Source: Streptosporangiaceae bacterium
GTDB lineage: Bacteria; Actinomycetota; Actinomycetes; Streptosporangiales; Streptosporangiaceae
Length of the DNA stretch: 7,678 bases
Direction: 5' to 3'
Assembly: GCA_030040415.1 (NCBI GenBank)
Contig: JASHTT010000598.1
Location: forward strand, 1 to 7,678
Part shown: in pieces, positions 6,366-7,678 of the stretch
Layout: the number at the start of each line of letters is the position of its first letter
Position numbering within the stretch: the stretch's first letter is position 1
Translations under genes and position numbers: made by a program
The notes under the pieces: generated by a model
The model's database searches: none
The model's input: only the letters and a program-made list of their open reading frames with translations
What the model was told of the DNA's origin: nothing

Positions 6366-6459
6366 GACAGGTCAGGTGAAGAAGACGAGGCATTGGCGTA
6401 GACAGACGGTTGCAATCTGTAACTGTGCCGGTAGCATGATCTCTGTCGCCTGACCTGTC
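6366..6459. repeat. 11-base inverted repeat pair flanking a 72-base segment
   Basis: GACAGGTCAGG at 6366-6376 and its exact reverse complement at 6449-6459 bracket the region upstream of the small membrane protein gene. The 9-base core GACAGGTCA occurs a third time at 6137-6145, beside the terminator hairpin. The pair could be two binding sites for one regulator placed on either side of a promoter, or the ends of a very small relic element; no target-site duplication is evident. Confidence 0.5.
6410..6437 (+). promoter_or_regulatory. Candidate plus-strand promoter reading into the hairpin-rich region
   Basis: TTGCAA (6410-6415) and TAGCAT (6432-6437) are separated by 16 bases, giving a predicted start near 6444. 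No gene follows for more than 400 bases, so if active it would make an untranslated RNA or a long leader for the regulator at 6883. The match is moderate and unproven. Confidence 0.33.
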
Positions 6460-6771
6460 CTGTCGTGGGCTGGGTTGTGTGATACTGGCGCGGTCGATGC
6501 GGCAACATCGGCCGCGCTGTCACGTCCTGGCCCGTACCGCGGGCACGGCTGCCGGTTATCCAGAGCCTCTCGTCGGAGGGCTGTGTCCGGCTCCTGCTAT
6601 CAGCAGGACGCGCTGAGATCAGCGCTTCGTCGCCGGGAATACCAGACGCGCCTCCTCCCCGCCGCCGTGGACTCCACGACTGCGTATCTATCGAGGCGGC
6701 TACTTGCCGCCTCGCAAGCTCACTCGCCAGCGAGCAAGTCCTGAGGAAACTGGCCTGGTGGTTCAATGGTC
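6460..6771. other. Non-coding stretch dense in hairpins
   Basis: I see no supportable protein here. The frames present are arginine- and serine-rich shadows. The stretch instead holds consecutive inverted repeats. Positions 6488-6517 have 12-base arms with one T/G position that would pair as a wobble in RNA, and a 6-base loop. Positions 6530-6544 have 5-base arms. Positions 6592-6608 have 7-base arms TCCTGCT/AGCAGGA. Positions 6610-6625 have 7-base arms GCGCTGA/TCAGCGC with a 2-base gap. Positions 6692-6714 have 9-base arms CGAGGCGGC/GCCGCCTCG with a 5-base loop. Positions 6723-6734 have 5-base arms. An outer GTGA (6479-6482) and TCAC (6520-6523) can close the first stem. It may be a structured RNA or leader, or a regulator or initiator binding region. 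Confidence 0.5.
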
Positions 6772-6793
6772 GCCAATGGCACGTGCCATTGGC
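6772..6793. promoter_or_regulatory. Perfect 22-base palindrome, candidate operator of the XRE regulator
   Basis: The left half GCCAATGGCAC (6772-6782) is followed directly by its exact reverse complement (6783-6793). Extra copies of the half-site core flank it: CAATGG at 6764-6769 and GCCATT at 6798-6803. The right end overlaps the -35 hexamer TTGGCA (6789-6794) of the promoter facing the XRE gene, the usual place for a repressor to block RNA polymerase. Autoregulation by that protein is inference. Confidence 0.6.
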
Positions 6794-6817
6794 AAGTGCC
6801 ATTTCGGGCAATAGAGT
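6789..6817 (+). promoter_or_regulatory. Predicted promoter of the XRE/DUF5753 regulator gene
   Basis: TTGGCA (6789-6794) and TAGAGT (6812-6817) are separated by exactly 17 bases. Both hexamers are close to the actinobacterial housekeeping consensus (TTGACA and TAGRRT). The predicted start is near 6824, giving a leader of about 59 bases to the TTG at 6883. Palindromes overlap the -35 and the start point. Confidence 0.5.
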
Positions 6818-6830
6818 TCTGCCGCAGAAC
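6816..6830. promoter_or_regulatory. Perfect 15-base palindrome over the predicted transcription start
   Basis: GTTCTGC (6816-6822), one central base, then GCAGAAC (6824-6830), an exact inverted repeat. It differs in sequence from the 22-base palindrome, so it would suit a second DNA-binding protein, or a hairpin at the very 5' end of the transcript. Confidence 0.45.
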
Positions 6831-6882
6831 CAACGCTGTCCAGTGTTGCGAGAAGCGATCGCGGGGAGGGGCGTGACGGAAG

Positions 6883-7678
6883 TTGCCAGGGTCCGGCAGT
6901 CCCACGGTCCGGCGCCGTGAACTCGGCGTGCTGTTGCGAGGTCTCCGGACGGACCGCGGCTGGACGGTTGAGCAAGTGGCCGAGCGGCTGCTCGTGTCAC
7001 CTTCAAAGGTCAGCCGTCTCGAGACCGGCCAGCGCGGCGCGAGCCCTCGTGACATCCGCGATCTATGCGGCATCTACGGCGTCACCGAGGACGTGCGCCA
7101 GCAACTCCTGGACCTCGCGGCCGAGGGTAAGCAGGTGGCCTGGTGGCAGTCCAGGGGCCTGCCCTACTCGACGTACGTGGGGCTGGAGTCCGGTGCCTCC
7201 TCTATCAGCGACTTCGGACTAGGCCTGGTACCGGGCTTACTGCAAACGCCGGACTACGCCCGTGCGGTCCTGGCGGCCATTCATCCGCCGCTGCACGCGA
7301 CGATGATCGAGCAGCGCCTGCACGCCAGGCTGGAGCGGCAGAGCCTGCTCACATCTCCGAACGCCCCGCGGTTCGAGTACGTCATCGACGAGGCGGTACT
7401 GCACCGCGTCGCCGGCGATCGCGCTGTCATGCGGGGTCAGTTCGAGCGACTGCTGACGGTCTCGCTGCTGGACAATGTGACGATCAGAATCTTGCCCTAC
7501 GAAGCGGGCATACTTCCTGTAACGAACAACAAGTTCATCATTCTGTCCTTCGAAGGAGCCGTTCCCGGCGTCGTTTTCATCGAAGGGCTGACCGGCGATC
7601 TGTACCTCGACGACGAGAACGATCTTGCCTCTTACCAGGAGGCGTTCGACGCGCTCCGCACGCTCGCGGCCTCGACCG
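6883..7678 (+). CDS. XRE-family transcriptional regulator with DUF5753 domain, 3'-truncated by the window
   Basis: This is a predicted DNA-binding regulator of the large actinomycete XRE/DUF5753 group, whose genes often pair with a small DUF397 gene downstream. 265 residues are visible and the frame is still open at the edge; family members are usually about 280-290, so perhaps 20 residues are missing. Residues about 13-69 form the helix-turn-helix (ELGVLLRGLRTDRGWTVEQ, then ERLLVSPSKVSRLETG). Residues about 80-265 are DUF5753, with VPGLLQTPDYARAV, the run RFEYVIDEAVLHR and a late SFEG...FIEGLTGDLYLDD stretch typical of the family. The frame has a stop at 6874-6876 and no ATG; TTG at 6883 is the first possible start and keeps the familiar SPTVRRRELG lead-in. 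A GTG at 6928 would cut into the first helix. The purine run GGGGAGGGG at 6863-6871 is the likely ribosome binding site, though a little far away. Confidence 0.88.
   Translation, partial: MPGSGSPTVRRRELGVLLRGLRTDRGWTVEQVAERLLVSPSKVSRLETGQRGASPRDIRDLCGIYGVTEDVRQQLLDLAAEGKQVAWWQSRGLPYSTYVGLESGASSISDFGLGLVPGLLQTPDYARAVLAAIHPPLHATMIEQRLHARLERQSLLTSPNAPRFEYVIDEAVLHRVAGDRAVMRGQFERLLTVSLLDNVTIRILPYEAGILPVTNNKFIILSFEGAVPGVVFIEGLTGDLYLDDENDLASYQEAFDALRTLAAST

Noticed and set aside
6366..6459. Complete insertion sequence or MITE
   Set aside because: It is only 94 bases long with short ends and no visible flanking target duplication or transposase; the inverted repeat is reported without that claim.
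6592..6734. Hairpin cluster as a CRISPR array or tandem repeat
   Set aside because: The stems differ in sequence, and there are no repeated units with regular spacers.
6475..6744. Plus-strand open frame of 89 codons in the hairpin region
   Set aside because: The composition is rich in Arg, Ser and Ala without hydrophobic core or motif, and its span is better explained by the inverted repeats.
6362..7006. Minus-strand open frame of 214 codons across the hairpin region and the start of the XRE gene
   Set aside because: It overlaps the helix-turn-helix coding sequence in antisense, runs through all the palindromes and resembles no family; there is no convincing ribosome binding site.

Overview
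This window looks like chromosomal DNA from a high-GC actinomycete. The evidence is GC-rich codon use with strong third-position G/C, GTG and TTG starts, a probable leaderless gene, a Streptomyces-type XRE/DUF5753 regulator, and an Ami1-like peptidoglycan amidase with an actinobacterial lipoprotein leader. I cannot assign a genus from the sequence alone. Nothing in the window is a transposase, integrase, tRNA, rRNA or CRISPR array.

Layout, left to right. Positions 1-229 hold no gene I can support. Positions 230-4225 are all on the minus strand. A compact block is read leftward from about 4225: a metal-dependent amidohydrolase (4225-3206), a DUF59/MIP18-type protein with a long C-terminal extension (3196-2489), a zinc, NAD-type medium-chain alcohol dehydrogenase (2492-1467) and a calcineurin-like metallophosphoesterase (1470-658). 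Two of the three junctions are 4-base stop/start overlaps and the third is a 9-base gap, so this is very probably one operon. A separate small membrane-anchored protein (559-230) follows and probably has its own leaderless promoter. Across a 133-base divergent intergenic region lies a plus-strand short-chain dehydrogenase (4359-5192), then a plus-strand lipoprotein N-acetylmuramoyl-L-alanine amidase (5237-6091). A 58-residue membrane protein (6335-6159, minus) converges on the amidase, with a strong two-tier hairpin between them.

The right end is the least ordinary part. Between 6366 and 6872 I see no gene, but the DNA is packed with inverted repeats: at least five hairpins between 6479 and 6735, a perfect 22-base palindrome at 6772-6793 and a perfect 15-base palindrome at 6816-6830. 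The two palindromes overlap the -35 element and the predicted transcription start of a good promoter (TTGGCA, 17-base spacer, TAGAGT). This promoter points at an XRE-family regulator with a DUF5753 sensor domain, which starts at a TTG codon (6883) and runs off the end of the window.

How the genes may work together: the order amidohydrolase, DUF59 protein, zinc alcohol dehydrogenase is the one I know from the distal part of actinobacterial propane/acetone-type diiron monooxygenase operons (prm/mim). Here the oxygenase subunits and the GroEL-like chaperone are absent from both flanks within the window, and a metallophosphoesterase sits where the chaperone would be expected. The block may therefore be a free-standing or relocated accessory module for alcohol or ketone oxidation; the flanking oxidoreductase at 4359 fits a small oxidation locus but is not proof of one.
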